A DNA stretch of 27,233 bases, from NCBI GenBank assembly GCA_035468175.1, contig DATITC010000177.1, forward strand, positions 1 through 27,233, written 5' to 3'. A program made the translations under genes and the position numbers. This DNA comes from JAVEDQ01 sp035468175 (GTDB lineage Bacteria; Actinomycetota; Actinomycetes; Frankiales; Frankiaceae). Positions 1 through 8,508 of the stretch are shown in pieces (the stretch's first letter is position 1; each line of letters starts with the position of its first letter). The notes beneath the pieces are model-generated. The model was not told the DNA's origin. It searched no databases and worked only from the letters and a program-made list of their open reading frames with translations.

Positions 1-1233
1 CGCGTTCCGCCCCTTGTGCATGGCGACGGCGGCGGTGGCTGCGGTGGCAGCGGCTGCCGCACCGGCCATCGGCCCGAAGGCGTGGCGGTTCTGGTCGCCG
101 GCCGGCACTGGGAACTCCCGCTGAGTCTGGTCGGTCGCGGCGGTGCCGGACCCCTGACCGTCGGAGACCTTCGTCGGTCCGTCACCGGTCGGGTTCCCGT
201 CGGGGTCGAGCCCCAGGGAGGCCAGGAAGTTCTCCGGCGTCATCGACTTGGCCGGCGGCTCGTCCGACGGCTCGACGCCGTCTTCGCCGAACTTGGCGTT
301 GACCTTGATCTTCTCGCGCATCCCCTCCTCTTTGAGGAACGCGTGGCTGCCGTGCGGAGACGACATCGAGCGGCGCACGAGCGGCCAGCTCGGGAGCATC
401 TGCGGCTCGATCGGGGGCAGCTCCGCTTCCGGACCGCCAGCGGCCTTCTCCTTCTCCTGCTCGCCGGTGTCCTTCTCCTCGGACATGCCGATCGGCCCCT
501 GCTTGCGGCCGTTCATGAACTGCCGCACCACGGGCTCGGGACTGGTCAGCAGCTGGTGCCGAGGACCGAACATGGCCAGGTGCTTCCGATAGAGCAGGCC
601 GATGTTGTCCGGCACCGCGCGGGCGGTCCCGATGTTGTGCGTGACGATGAGGCAGGTGGCGCCGGTCTGCGCGTTGATGTCGACGACCAGCTGGTCGAGG
701 TAAGCCACGCGGACCGGGTCCAGACCGGAGTCGGGCTCGTCGAAGAGCAAGATCTCCGGGTTGAGCACCAGCGCGCGGGCGAGGCCGGCGCGCTTCTTCA
801 TACCGCCAGAGATCTCACCCGGGAGCTTGGTCTCGGTGCCCTTGAGCCCGACGATGTCCAGCTTCTCGAGGACGATCCGCTTGATCTCGGACTCGGACTT
901 CTTGGTGTGCTCGCGGAGCGGGAAGGCGATGTTGTCGTACAGGTTCTGCGAACCGAACAGGGCGCCGTCCTGGAAGAGGACACCGAACAGCTTGCGGATC
1001 TCGTAGAGATCGGACTCGGGGATGGTGCAGACGTCCTTGCCGTGGATCCAGATGTGCCCGTTGGAGGGGCGCAGCAGACCGACGAGGTGCTTGAGCAACA
1101 CCGACTTGCCGGTACCGGATGGACCCAGCATCACGGAGATCTCACCCGGCGGGATCGTGAAGCTCACGTCCTCCCAGATGAGGCTCTTGCCGAAGCGCTT
1201 GGTCAGATGCTCGACCTTGACCTCAGCACCCAC
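1..1233 (-). CDS. mkl: ABC transporter ATP-binding protein, Mkl/MceG type (3' end cut by window edge)
   Basis: This is the ATPase that energises Mce/MlaFEDB-type lipid importers at the inner face of the membrane. The start is GTG at 1233, preceded by an AAGGGAG Shine-Dalgarno; a nearby ATG at 1245-1243 is in another frame. 411 codons are visible without a stop. Walker A GPSGTGKS is at residues 37-44, the signature ISGGM at about 142-146, Walker B LLFDEPDSGLD at about 162-172, and the H-loop VTHN near 197-200. The text FGVLFQDGALFGS and the MSEE motif after the ATPase core match mycobacterial Mkl closely. After the core there is a long, low-complexity tail rich in Pro, Glu and Ala with no recognised domain. 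In mycobacteria mkl also lies just after rplL. No Mce or permease gene is visible here, so it probably serves loci elsewhere. Confidence 0.93.
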   Translation of the reverse strand, partial: MGAEVKVEHLTKRFGKSLIWEDVSFTIPPGEISVMLGPSGTGKSVLLKHLVGLLRPSNGHIWIHGKDVCTIPESDLYEIRKLFGVLFQDGALFGSQNLYDNIAFPLREHTKKSESEIKRIVLEKLDIVGLKGTETKLPGEISGGMKKRAGLARALVLNPEILLFDEPDSGLDPVRVAYLDQLVVDINAQTGATCLIVTHNIGTARAVPDNIGLLYRKHLAMFGPRHQLLTSPEPVVRQFMNGRKQGPIGMSEEKDTGEQEKEKAAGGPEAELPPIEPQMLPSWPLVRRSMSSPHGSHAFLKEEGMREKIKVNAKFGEDGVEPSDEPPAKSMTPENFLASLGLDPDGNPTGDGPTKVSDGQGSGTAATDQTQREFPVPAGDQNRHAFGPMAGAAAAATAATAAVAMHKGRNA

Positions 1234-1668
1234 AGCGACATCTCCCTTATCCCAAACGCAACCCGGCGTACCCGGAACAGCCTCCGGCCGGTCCGTCATC
1301 GAACCCGATTGTGACCGCAGCCATCTAAGTAACGACCGGCGGGTCTTTCGGTGACGGTCCGTGCAGGAGAGAACGTCTCTCCATCGGGACGTACTGCCCT
1401 TGTGTGACCGTACGCACCGTACTTGAAACACCTGACATTCCGCATGTACCGGGCACAACGGTATATCCCGGTCGCAACGCAGCGTGGCGACTCGGCTGCC
1501 GACCGTCGAACCGACGAGGGAGTGTCTCGTCGTCCCGCGACACGGAGCGCACACGGCGACGGCCATCCCTGCGTGAGGGATGGCCGTCGTCGCGCATGCC
1601 CGACCCTCGTCCGGCGCCACATGGGCGGGACGGGTGGGGTGGGGCGTGGAGCTACTCGAGGGTGACGC
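1234..1668. other. Intergenic region between rplL and mkl
   Basis: No convincing gene lies in these 435 bases; the overlapping open frames are arginine- or proline-rich shadows. It holds the rplL terminator hairpin at 1554-1592, a 7-base direct repeat (ACCGTAC at 1407-1413 and 1416-1422), and a 7-bp dyad GGAGAGA-ACG-TCTCTCC at 1366-1382. It is locally less GC-rich than its flanks, as expected for a promoter of mkl, but I could not pick a clear -35/-10 pair. Confidence 0.6.
1554..1592 (-). terminator. Strong hairpin terminator after rplL
   Basis: A near-perfect stem of about 17 bp: 1554-1570 pairs with 1576-1592 (one G-U pair) around a 5-base loop. It lies about 77 bases after the rplL stop on the minus strand and has no U-tract, which is common in high-GC actinobacteria. 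It probably ends the ribosomal protein transcript and separates it from mkl. Confidence 0.75.
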
Positions 1669-2058
1669 TTACTTGAGGGTGACGGTGGCGCCGGCGCCTT
1701 CGAGTGCCGCCTTCGCCTTCTCGGCGTTCTCCTTGGTGACCTTCTCGAGAACGGCCTTGGGGGCACCGTCGACGAGGTCCTTGGCCTCCTTGAGACCCAG
1801 GCTCGTGAGGCCACGGACCTCCTTGATGACCTGGATCTTCTTGTCGCCGGGGCTCTCGAGGACGACGTCGAACTCGTCCTGCTCCGCCTCGGCCTCGGCC
1901 GGAGCGGCACCGCCGGCACCGGGGGCGGCTGCGACGGCGACCGGGGCGGCCGCGGTGACGCCGAAGGTGTCCTCGAACTGCTTCACGAACTCGGAGAGCT
2001 CGAGCAGCGTCATCTCCTTGAACGCCTCGAGCAGGTCCTCGGTGTTGATCTTCGCCAT
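1669..2058 (-). CDS. rplL: 50S ribosomal protein L7/L12
   Basis: L7/L12 is the multicopy acidic stalk protein that recruits translational GTPases to the 50S subunit. The 129-residue product begins MAKINTEDLLEAFKEM. It has the N-terminal dimerisation helices (about 1-35), an Ala/Pro/Glu-rich hinge (about 36-60), and the C-terminal globular domain containing EFDVVLE, KIQVIKEVR, GLKEAKDLVD and the final GATVTLK. Length and sequence are normal for actinobacteria. It lies 96 bases after rplJ and should be co-transcribed with it, with the strong hairpin at 1554-1592 downstream. Confidence 0.98.
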   Translation of the reverse strand: MAKINTEDLLEAFKEMTLLELSEFVKQFEDTFGVTAAAPVAVAAAPGAGGAAPAEAEAEQDEFDVVLESPGDKKIQVIKEVRGLTSLGLKEAKDLVDGAPKAVLEKVTKENAEKAKAALEGAGATVTLK

Positions 2059-2154
2059 GATGGTGGTCCTTTCAGATCAAGCGTGGTGTGACGGGTCGGG
2101 CCGGGAGTGGGTCCACCCGGCCGTGCAACAGGTCGGCCAACTGGCCGTACGGGA

Positions 2155-2727
2155 CTACTCGGCGGCGACGGGGGCGTCGCCGGACTCAGCGGGAACCTCG
2201 GCAGCCCCCGCGGCGGACTCCTGCTGCTGGCGGAGCGCCTCGACGAGGCGGGCGACCTGCGACAACGGGGCCGCGAACAGTCCGGCGGCCTTGGACAGCG
2301 AGCCACTCATCGCGCCGGCGAGCTTCGCGAGCAACACCTCGCGCGATTCGAGGTCGGCGATCCGACGGATCTCGTCCGCGGAGAGCGGCCGACCGTCGAG
2401 GATGCCGCCCTTGATGACCAGCACCGGGTTGGCCCGCGAGAAGTCCCGCAGGCCCTTGGCCGCCTCGACCGGATCGCCGGTGATGAAGGCGACGGCGGTC
2501 GGTCCGGTCAGGTGCTCGTCGATGCCCTCGACGCCCGCCTCGCGAGCGGCGATCTTCGTGAGGGTGTTCTTGACGACGGTGTACGTGGTGTCGCTGCCCA
2601 TGGCGCGCCGCAGATCGGTGATCTGCTTGACCGTCAAGCCGCGGTACTCGGTGAGCACGGCAGCCGTCGAGCCACGGAACGCCTCGACGATCTCGGCAAC
2701 AGCTGCCGTCTTCTCGGATGTCGCCAT
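2155..2727 (-). CDS. rplJ: 50S ribosomal protein L10
   Basis: L10 anchors L7/L12 dimers to the ribosome. The product has 190 residues. The N-terminal RNA-binding domain contains VLTEYRGLTVKQITDLRRAM and VVKNTL, typical of the family, followed by GPTAVAF. The C-terminal helix, about residues 140-175, binds L7/L12. A short Ala/Glu-rich tail ends the protein. The ATG at 2727 follows GAGAGGAGCG, a good ribosome binding site. A 245-base leader separates it from rplA, suggesting its own regulation by L10 binding. Confidence 0.98.
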   Translation of the reverse strand: MATSEKTAAVAEIVEAFRGSTAAVLTEYRGLTVKQITDLRRAMGSDTTYTVVKNTLTKIAAREAGVEGIDEHLTGPTAVAFITGDPVEAAKGLRDFSRANPVLVIKGGILDGRPLSADEIRRIADLESREVLLAKLAGAMSGSLSKAAGLFAAPLSQVARLVEALRQQQESAAGAAEVPAESGDAPVAAE

Positions 2728-2926
2728 CGCGCTCCTCTCGGGAGGCCGGCTTCCCGGCTGAACCGGGGCGGCACACGCGACGAGAGAAGACTCCGCCGGA
2801 GCGGCGCCCGCTGACCGTCACCTGCGCGGGCCGCCCGGACGGATCCGGGACCTTCGGACGTCACCCGAGGGTGACGACAACCGGCGGTCTCTGGTGGTGG
2901 TTGGGTACTGGGTCTCAGGCTACCAG
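2728..2926 (-). promoter_or_regulatory. Probable L10 (rplJ-rplL) leader
   Basis: This roughly 200-base untranslated stretch lies between the rplA terminator and rplJ. It contains a striking dyad, CGTCACCC-GA-GGGTGACG (2869-2886), and a short CCGG-type hairpin close to the rplJ binding site. L10 leaders that bind L10-L12 and repress rplJL are known across bacteria, actinobacteria included. Assignment here rests on position and structure, not on a covariance-model match, and no clear promoter hexamers could be chosen. Confidence 0.45.
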
Positions 2927-2961
2927 CGGTGCCGGCACCGCTCAGCGCGGTGCCGACACCG
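2927..2961 (-). terminator. Hairpin between rplA and rplJ
   Basis: An 8-bp perfect stem (2934-2941 with 2947-2954) extends through one mismatch by six more pairs on each side (2927-2933 with 2955-2961), with a 5-base loop. It begins 11 bases after the rplA stop. There is no U-tract. It could end or attenuate the secE-nusG-rplK-rplA transcript before rplJ. Confidence 0.65.
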
Positions 2962-2972
2962 GCAGGAGCTAC

Positions 2973-3689
2973 TCAGTTGGCCTGGTCGTCCTCGGACAGG
3001 GCGCGAGTGCGGTTGACGTCGACGGGGACGCCCGGGCCCATCGTGGTCGCGAAGGTGATCTTCTTCAGGTACCGACCCTTGGCCGCAGAAGGCTTGGCCC
3101 GCATGATCTCGTCGAGCGCGGCTGCGTAATTCTCCACCAGCTGCTGCTCGGAGAAGCTCGCCTTGCCGATCACGAAGTGCAGGTTCGCCTGCTTGTCGAC
3201 CCGGAAGTTGACCTTGCCGCCCTTGATGTCGCCGACGGCCTTGGCGATGTCCATCGTCACGGTGCCGGTCTTCGGGTTGGGCATCAGGCCGCGGGGCCCG
3301 AGGACGCGGGCGATCCGGCCGACCTTGGCCATCTGGTCCGGGGTCGCGACGGTGGCGTCGAAGTCCAGGAATCCGCCCTGAATCTGCTGGACGAGGTCGT
3401 CGCTGCCGACGATGTCGGCGCCGGCGGCTTCGGCCTCCTCCGCCTTCGCGCCGGTGGCGAAAACGGCCACCCGGGGCGACTTGCCGGTGCCGTGCGGCAG
3501 GTTCACGGTGCCGCGGACCATCTGGTCGGCCTTGCGGGGGTCGACCCCGAGCCGGAGGGCGGCCTCGACGGTCGCGTCGAACTTGGTGTTGCTGGTGTCC
3601 TTGACCAGCCGGACCGCCTCGAGCGGGCTGTAGATCCGCTCGTAGTCGATCTTCTCGGCTGCGGCGCGGTAGGCCTTGCTGCGCTTCAT
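2973..3689 (-). CDS. rplA: 50S ribosomal protein L1
   Basis: L1 forms the mobile L1 stalk that helps release E-site tRNA, and in many bacteria represses its own operon by binding the mRNA. The product has 238 residues starting MKRSKAYRAAAEKI. The frame is open further upstream, to 3812, but that extension is not L1-like, and the ATG at 3689 follows GAAGGAACG. Diagnostic text includes ALRLGVDPRKADQMVRGTVNLPHGTGK, GPRGLMPNPKTGTV and KANLHFVIGK-like segments in the expected order. It lies 149 bases after rplK, wider than usual for this pair, and a terminator-like hairpin follows at once. Confidence 0.98.
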   Translation of the reverse strand: MKRSKAYRAAAEKIDYERIYSPLEAVRLVKDTSNTKFDATVEAALRLGVDPRKADQMVRGTVNLPHGTGKSPRVAVFATGAKAEEAEAAGADIVGSDDLVQQIQGGFLDFDATVATPDQMAKVGRIARVLGPRGLMPNPKTGTVTMDIAKAVGDIKGGKVNFRVDKQANLHFVIGKASFSEQQLVENYAAALDEIMRAKPSAAKGRYLKKITFATTMGPGVPVDVNRTRALSEDDQAN

Positions 3690-3838
3690 CGTTCCTTCTT
3701 CCTCAGGTGGTTCGGACGGGCACCGGTCGATCCGGCAGCCCTCCCACGACAATCTGTGCAATGACCGAAGCTGTATGGGCTTCGACCGGCCAGAACCGGC
3801 TGAACCCCGCACAGCCTCGGCCGCGACGACCAGACGGG

Positions 3839-4270
3839 TCAGTCGCGGACGGTGATCCCCATCTGCCGGGCGGTCCCGGCGATGATCTTCTCGGCGGCGT
3901 CGATGTCGAGAGCGTTGAGGTCAGGCATCTTGGTCTGCGCGATCTCACGAACCTGCTCGCGGCTGAGTGAGCCGGCCTTCACCGTGTGCGGCGTCGAACT
4001 GCCCTTGTCGAGGCCGGCCGCCTTCAGGATGAGACGGGCCGCCGGGGGCGTCTTGGTGACGAACGTGAACGAGCGGTCCTCGAACACCGAGATCTCGACC
4101 GGCACGACGTTGCCGCGCTGGGCCTCCGTCGCGGCGTTGTACTGCTTGACGAACTCCATGATGTTCACGCCGTGCTGACCGAGCGCAGGACCGACCGGCG
4201 GGGCGGGCGTCGCGGCCCCGGCCTGGATCTGCAACTTGATGACGGCGGATAGCTTCTTCTTCGGGGGCAT
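3839..4270 (-). CDS. rplK: 50S ribosomal protein L11
   Basis: L11 binds 23S rRNA at the GTPase-associated centre, the thiostrepton site. The product has 143 residues and begins MPPKKKLSAVIKLQIQAG, followed by PAPPVGPALGQHGVNIMEF, the near-invariant N-terminal signature. The C-terminal RNA-binding domain contains KTPPAARLILKAAG and ends with ARQMGITVRD. ATG at 4270 follows AGGAG and GAGGG motifs. It is co-directional with nusG, 65 bases downstream of it. Confidence 0.98.
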   Translation of the reverse strand: MPPKKKLSAVIKLQIQAGAATPAPPVGPALGQHGVNIMEFVKQYNAATEAQRGNVVPVEISVFEDRSFTFVTKTPPAARLILKAAGLDKGSSTPHTVKAGSLSREQVREIAQTKMPDLNALDIDAAEKIIAGTARQMGITVRD

Positions 4271-4335
4271 GTCCCTCGTACTCCTGTTATCTGCTGTTGC
4301 TGTGTTCGGACGGGCCCGGGCGCTCGGCCCAGACG

Positions 4336-5172
4336 TCAGATTTTGGCGACCTGGTTGAACTCGAGCTCGACCGGCGTCTCGCGGCCGAAGATCGACACCA
4401 GCACCTTGAGGCGCTGGGCGTCGAGGTTCACCTCACTGATGGTGGCCGGCAGGGTCGCGAACGGACCGTCGGTGACGGTGACCGATTCGCCGACCGTGTA
4501 CTCCTGCGCCTTCGGCGCCTCGACCCGCTTCTTCTCCACGACCGGAGCCAAGATGCCCGCCACCTCGGAGACCCGCAACGGGGAGGGCTTGTTGGTCAGA
4601 CCGACGAAGCCGGTGACGTTGGGGGTGTTCCGCACCGCGGACCACGACTCGTCGGTCAGATCCATTCGGATGTAGACGTAGCCCGGGTACTTCTTCTGCT
4701 GGACGGTCTGCCGCTTGCCGCCCTTGACCTGCACGACCTCCTCGGTCGGCACCTCGATCTGGAAGATGTAGTCCTCCATGTTGAGGCTGGCCGTCCGCTG
4801 CTCGAGGTTCGACTTCACCCGACCCTCGTAGCCGGCGTAGGTGTGCAGCACGTACCAGTCACCCGGCAACGCCTCGAGCTGACGGCGGAACTCCTCGACC
4901 GGGTCGAGCTCTTCCTCCGGCTCGGCCGGAGCAGCGGGAGCGGCTTCGACCTGCGCCGTCTCGCTCCCGGCAGCATCCGCCTCGGCCAGGTACCCGGGAC
5001 CCTCGTCCACCCCGGTCAGCCCGGACCCGAGCTCCCCCTCCTCCGCGGCCGCGCCGGCCTCGGTGGAGGCGACCTCGTCATCCTCACGCATCTCGATGGG
5101 GTCGAGACGATCGACCGCCTCGCTCTGCTCGGAAGCGACGCCGTGCTCGCTCTGCTCGGACTGCTCTGTCAC
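4336..5172 (-). CDS. nusG: Transcription termination/antitermination protein NusG
   Basis: NusG binds RNA polymerase and couples it to Rho or to the ribosome. The product has 278 residues with a GTG start at 5172 after GAGGAAG. The first 95 or so residues are a Glu/Ser/Asp-rich acidic extension, a common feature of actinobacterial NusG proteins. The NGN domain begins near WYVLHTYAGYEGRVK and includes YPGYVYIRM and NTPNVTGFVG. The C-terminal KOW domain includes VTDGPFATLPATISEV and ends ELEFNQVAKI. It lies 12 bases after secE, so the two are almost certainly one transcript. Confidence 0.97.
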   Translation of the reverse strand: MTEQSEQSEHGVASEQSEAVDRLDPIEMREDDEVASTEAGAAAEEGELGSGLTGVDEGPGYLAEADAAGSETAQVEAAPAAPAEPEEELDPVEEFRRQLEALPGDWYVLHTYAGYEGRVKSNLEQRTASLNMEDYIFQIEVPTEEVVQVKGGKRQTVQQKKYPGYVYIRMDLTDESWSAVRNTPNVTGFVGLTNKPSPLRVSEVAGILAPVVEKKRVEAPKAQEYTVGESVTVTDGPFATLPATISEVNLDAQRLKVLVSIFGRETPVELEFNQVAKI

Positions 5173-5184
5173 AGATCTACTTCC

Positions 5185-5448
5185 TCATCCGAAGATCGCC
5201 AGGATGGCCTTGGTCAACCCGTAGTCCAGGCTGGACACGAAGGCCGTCAGAAAACTCACGAACACGAGCACGACTACGACGTAGGTGGCGAGCTCACGGC
5301 GACCTGGGTAGATCACCTTGCGGAGCTCCGACATCACCTCGCGGTAGAACTGCACCGGCTTGGACCGACGGTTGCCGCCTCCACGACGGGCACCGCGGCC
5401 ACCGGCCTCCGGCGAGACGGGGGCCGACTCCTGCGTATCGGTCGCCAT
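5185..5448 (-). CDS. secE: Preprotein translocase subunit SecE
   Basis: SecE clamps SecY in the inner-membrane protein-conducting channel. The product is short (87 residues). The N-terminal half is disordered and rich in Gly/Arg. The conserved SecE segment follows, FYREVMSELRKVIYPGRREL, with one transmembrane helix (YVVVVLVFVSFLTAFVSSL). This single-helix form is normal for Gram-positive bacteria. GGAGGTGG precedes the ATG at 5448, and a GGCGGC/GCCGCC hairpin (5471-5487) lies just upstream. nusG follows 12 bases later. Confidence 0.96.
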   Translation of the reverse strand: MATDTQESAPVSPEAGGRGARRGGGNRRSKPVQFYREVMSELRKVIYPGRRELATYVVVVLVFVSFLTAFVSSLDYGLTKAILAIFG

Positions 5449-5533
5449 CGCTCCACCTCCCGCTGCTATCGGCGGCCTCGTGCCGCCCTGACCGGTCCGT
5501 GCTGTCGGGTCCTACTGAGTGTGTGGTGCCAAG

Positions 5534-5611
5534 TGCTGGTCGTACCGAATGCTGGTCGTACCGAATGCTGGTCGTGCTGATGCTGGTCGTGCCGAATGCG
5601 ATCGTGCCGAC
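5534..5611. repeat. Imperfect 15-16-nt tandem repeat, five copies
   Basis: Units of the form TGCTGGTCGTACCGAA occur at 5534-5549, 5550-5565, 5566-5580, 5581-5596 and 5597-5611. The first two are identical, the others vary at a few positions, and two are 15 nt long. They fill much of the spacer between tRNA-Trp and secE on the minus strand, so they would be part of a tRNA-secE precursor or the secE leader. No coding role is likely. Confidence 0.85.
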
Positions 5612-5632
5612 TGCTGCCATGCTGCTCAGCCG

Positions 5633-5706
5633 CAGGGGCGACAGGACTTGAACCTGCAACAACCGGTTTTGGAGACCGGGACTCTGCCAAATTGAGCTAC
5701 GCCCCT
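5633..5706 (-). tRNA. tRNA-Trp (CCA anticodon)
   Basis: A complete 74-nt cloverleaf on the minus strand. The acceptor stem is AGGGGCG/CGCCCCT. The D stem is GCTC/GAGT. The anticodon stem is CCGGT/ACCGG with loop CTCCAAA, giving anticodon CCA. The T stem is GCAGG/CCTGT with loop TTCAAGT. The discriminator is G and the 3' CCA is not encoded. It precedes secE-nusG as in mycobacteria. Confidence 0.97.
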
Positions 5707-5756
5707 TCGTTGCGCGCGGGCGTGCCGGAGCAGGGGCCCGTGCACCCCGAGCTGCC

Positions 5757-5762
5757 AGTGTA
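5757..5762 (-). promoter_or_regulatory. Possible -10 element for tRNA-Trp / secE transcript
   Basis: On the minus strand this reads TACACT, a good SigA-type -10, about 50 bases upstream of the tRNA-Trp 5' end. The -35 region 17 bases further upstream is weak. The call rests on position and the hexamer only. Confidence 0.35.
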
Positions 5763-5859
5763 CGTGGTAGGCGCTTTTCGGCCACCCATCCGCGCGGGCG
5801 AGGGAGGTCCATCGGCGACCGCCACTGCACCGGCGCGGGGTCCGTGCAAACATCGGCAC

Positions 5860-7059
<1,200 letters not shown>

Positions 7060-7080
7060 CCAGTCAGGCCAGCTGGACGG

Positions 7081-7551
7081 TCAAGCCAACTGGACGACGG
7101 CCCGCGCCTGGGTGAGGACCTTGTTGTCGCCCAGCCGGGCATCGAGTGCAATCGCAACCCGGTTGTCCGGAAGCTTCTCCTCGACGGTGCCGCGGATGGT
7201 TAGCGTCGCCCCCGCGTCATCGTCCGGCACCGGGACCATCGACGAGAACCGCACGCCGTAGTCGACGACCGCCGCCGGATCCCCGGCCCACTCGGTGAGC
7301 AGCCGCCCGGCGGTGGCCATGGTGAACATGCCGTGGGCGATCACGTCCGGAAGGCCGACCAGCGTCGCGAACCGCTCGTTCCAGTGGATGATGTTGAAGT
7401 CCCCGGACGCGCCGGCGTACTGGATCAACTGCCAGCGCTGGATGGAGAAGTCGCGGGCCGGGATCTCGGTGCCGACCTCGACGTCGCCGTAGCGCACGGA
7501 GACGTTGGCCGGGAACGCGGCAGTGTTGGCAGCGTTGCCAGCGGCGGTCAT
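7081..7551 (-). CDS. hadB: MaoC-like (3R)-hydroxyacyl dehydratase, HadB type
   Basis: HadB is the catalytic subunit of the (3R)-hydroxyacyl-thioester dehydratase, which works with HadA; in mycobacteria the pair acts in FAS-II. The product has 156 residues with a single hot-dog fold. The hydratase-2 motif appears as QYAGASGDFNIIHW, followed by GLPDVIAHGMFTMA. The catalytic Asp and His are present, but the usual Pro after Asn is Ile. VRFSSMVPVPDDD is also typical of HadB. Its ATG shares one base with the hadA stop (TGATG), so the two are translationally coupled. In an organism not shown to make mycolates the substrate may be another acyl thioester. Confidence 0.88.
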   Translation of the reverse strand: MTAAGNAANTAAFPANVSVRYGDVEVGTEIPARDFSIQRWQLIQYAGASGDFNIIHWNERFATLVGLPDVIAHGMFTMATAGRLLTEWAGDPAAVVDYGVRFSSMVPVPDDDAGATLTIRGTVEEKLPDNRVAIALDARLGDNKVLTQARAVVQLA

Positions 7552-8021
7552 CAGCTCTCCTTCGGGGCGGCGGTGCCGCGCGAGATCATCGTGTTGGTCG
7601 CGGTGGCGACCCGCTCGCCGTCGGTCGTGGAGATCTCCGAGACGACCTGCATCATCTCGTTGCGACCGACGTCCCGGATCTCGGCGACCGTACTGGTGGC
7701 GACCACGACGTCTCCCGCGTGGACCGGGCGGTGGAGCTCGAAGCGCTGCTCGCCGTGCACCACCCGGCTGTAGTCGAGACCCAGCTCGGGGTCCCCCATG
7801 GGGCCGCTCGGGCGGCGGAAGGTCAACGTCGTGAGGAAGGTGGGCGGCGCGACCAGATCCGGGTGACCAGCGGCCCGCGCGGCCTCCACGTCGTGCGAGA
7901 TCGGGTTGAAGTCGCCGATCGCTGCGGCGAAATGCCGGACGAGTTCACGTCCGATCTCGAACGGGGGGCTCGACTCGTAGGAGCGTCCGATGAACTCGCG
8001 GTTGAGCGACAAGACCTGCAC
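7551..8021 (-). CDS. hadA: FAS1-like/MaoC dehydratase partner subunit, HadA type
   Basis: HadA-type subunits carry the acyl-chain pocket and pair with HadB. The product has 156 residues and begins MQVLSLNREFIGRSYE. Family text includes FAAAIGDFNPISHD, LVAPPTFLTTLTF, VVHGEQRFELHRPVHAGD and a final beta-strand region with TATNTMISR. The proposed start is GTG at 8021, almost touching an AGAAGAG purine run; a TTG three codons further in has better spacing to that run, so the true start may be four residues shorter. It lies 87 bases after rpmG and overlaps hadB by one base. Confidence 0.85.
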   Translation of the reverse strand: MQVLSLNREFIGRSYESSPPFEIGRELVRHFAAAIGDFNPISHDVEAARAAGHPDLVAPPTFLTTLTFRRPSGPMGDPELGLDYSRVVHGEQRFELHRPVHAGDVVVATSTVAEIRDVGRNEMMQVVSEISTTDGERVATATNTMISRGTAAPKES

Positions 8022-8060
8022 CTCTTCTCTGGAGCTTCTCGGAGGGGTTGGGTACGCCGA

Positions 8061-8094
8061 CGGCCTCCGGCTCGCGTCAGCGAACCAGAGGCCG
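8061..8094 (-). terminator. Weak hairpin between rpmG and hadA
   Basis: CGGCCTC (8061-8067) pairs with GAGGCCG (8088-8094), and an inner TCGC/GCGA stem lies in the loop. There is no U-tract. It may be an attenuator or an RNA processing structure between rpmG and hadA; read-through must be possible if hadAB has no promoter of its own. Confidence 0.35.
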
Positions 8095-8108
8095 GTACGG
8101 CCGCTGGA

Positions 8109-8276
8109 TCAGCGGGTCTCGCGGTGGTCGGTGTGCCGACCGCAGTTCGAGCAGAACTTCTGCAGGTCGAGGCGGTCAGGGTCGTTGCGCCGGTTCTTCT
8201 TCGTGATGTAGTTCCGGTGCTTGCAGACCTGACAGGCCATGGTGATCTTCGGACGGACGTCGGTGGCTCTGGCCAC
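8109..8276 (-). CDS. rpmG: 50S ribosomal protein L33
   Basis: A short gene: GTG start at 8276, TGA at 8111-8109, 55 residues. The product reads MARATDVRPKITMACQVCK and later KKNRRNDPDRLDLQKFC, typical of L33. Two CxxC pairs (CQVC and CSNC) form a zinc ribbon, so this is the zinc-containing (C+) paralogue type. GAGG precedes the start by about 9 bases. It sits between tRNA-Met and hadA, the same place as rpmG in the mycobacterial had locus. Confidence 0.96.
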   Translation of the reverse strand: MARATDVRPKITMACQVCKHRNYITKKNRRNDPDRLDLQKFCSNCGRHTDHRETR

Positions 8277-8365
8277 GTCGAACACCTCTTCGAGTCGCAG
8301 GTTGCCCCTCCGGCCAGGAGCCGGTGGGCTTGCTGGGCCCCGCCTCGGTTGGCGGGATGTGCCGG

Positions 8366-8439
8366 TAGCGGAGGCCGGATTTGAACCGGCGACATAGCGA
8401 TTATGAGCCGCTTGCTCTGCCAGGCTGAGCTACTCCGCC
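8366..8439 (-). tRNA. tRNA with CAT anticodon (tRNA-Met)
   Basis: A full 74-nt cloverleaf. The acceptor stem is GGCGGAG/CTCCGCT (one G-U pair). The D stem is GCTC/GAGC. The anticodon stem is AGCGG/TCGCT (one G-T pair) with loop CTCATAA. The T stem is GCCGG/CCGGC with loop TTCAAAT. The discriminator is A and CCA is not encoded. Context (tRNA-Thr, tRNA-Met, rpmG) supports elongator methionine; a lysidine-modified tRNA-Ile2 also has CAT in the gene and is not strictly excluded. Confidence 0.93.
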
Positions 8440-8508
8440 GGCAGGCGATGAACCCCCGAGCCGTCGGCCCCCGAAAGGGACCAGCAGGTTCAGATGTCCG
8501 CCACCTCG

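Noticed and set aside
16..1314. Long plus-strand open frame opposite mkl
   Set aside because: It is the antisense shadow of a clear ABC ATPase on the minus strand; the product is Leu/Arg/Val-rich with no motifs.
1366..1382. GGAGAGA-ACG-TCTCTCC dyad as an operator for mkl
   Set aside because: Seven base pairs with a 3-base loop, no second copy and no known motif; kept only as a note in the intergenic entry.
3690..3812. N-terminal extension of L1 upstream of ATG 3689
   Set aside because: The extra 41 residues are not L1-like, and the internal ATG has a good ribosome binding site.
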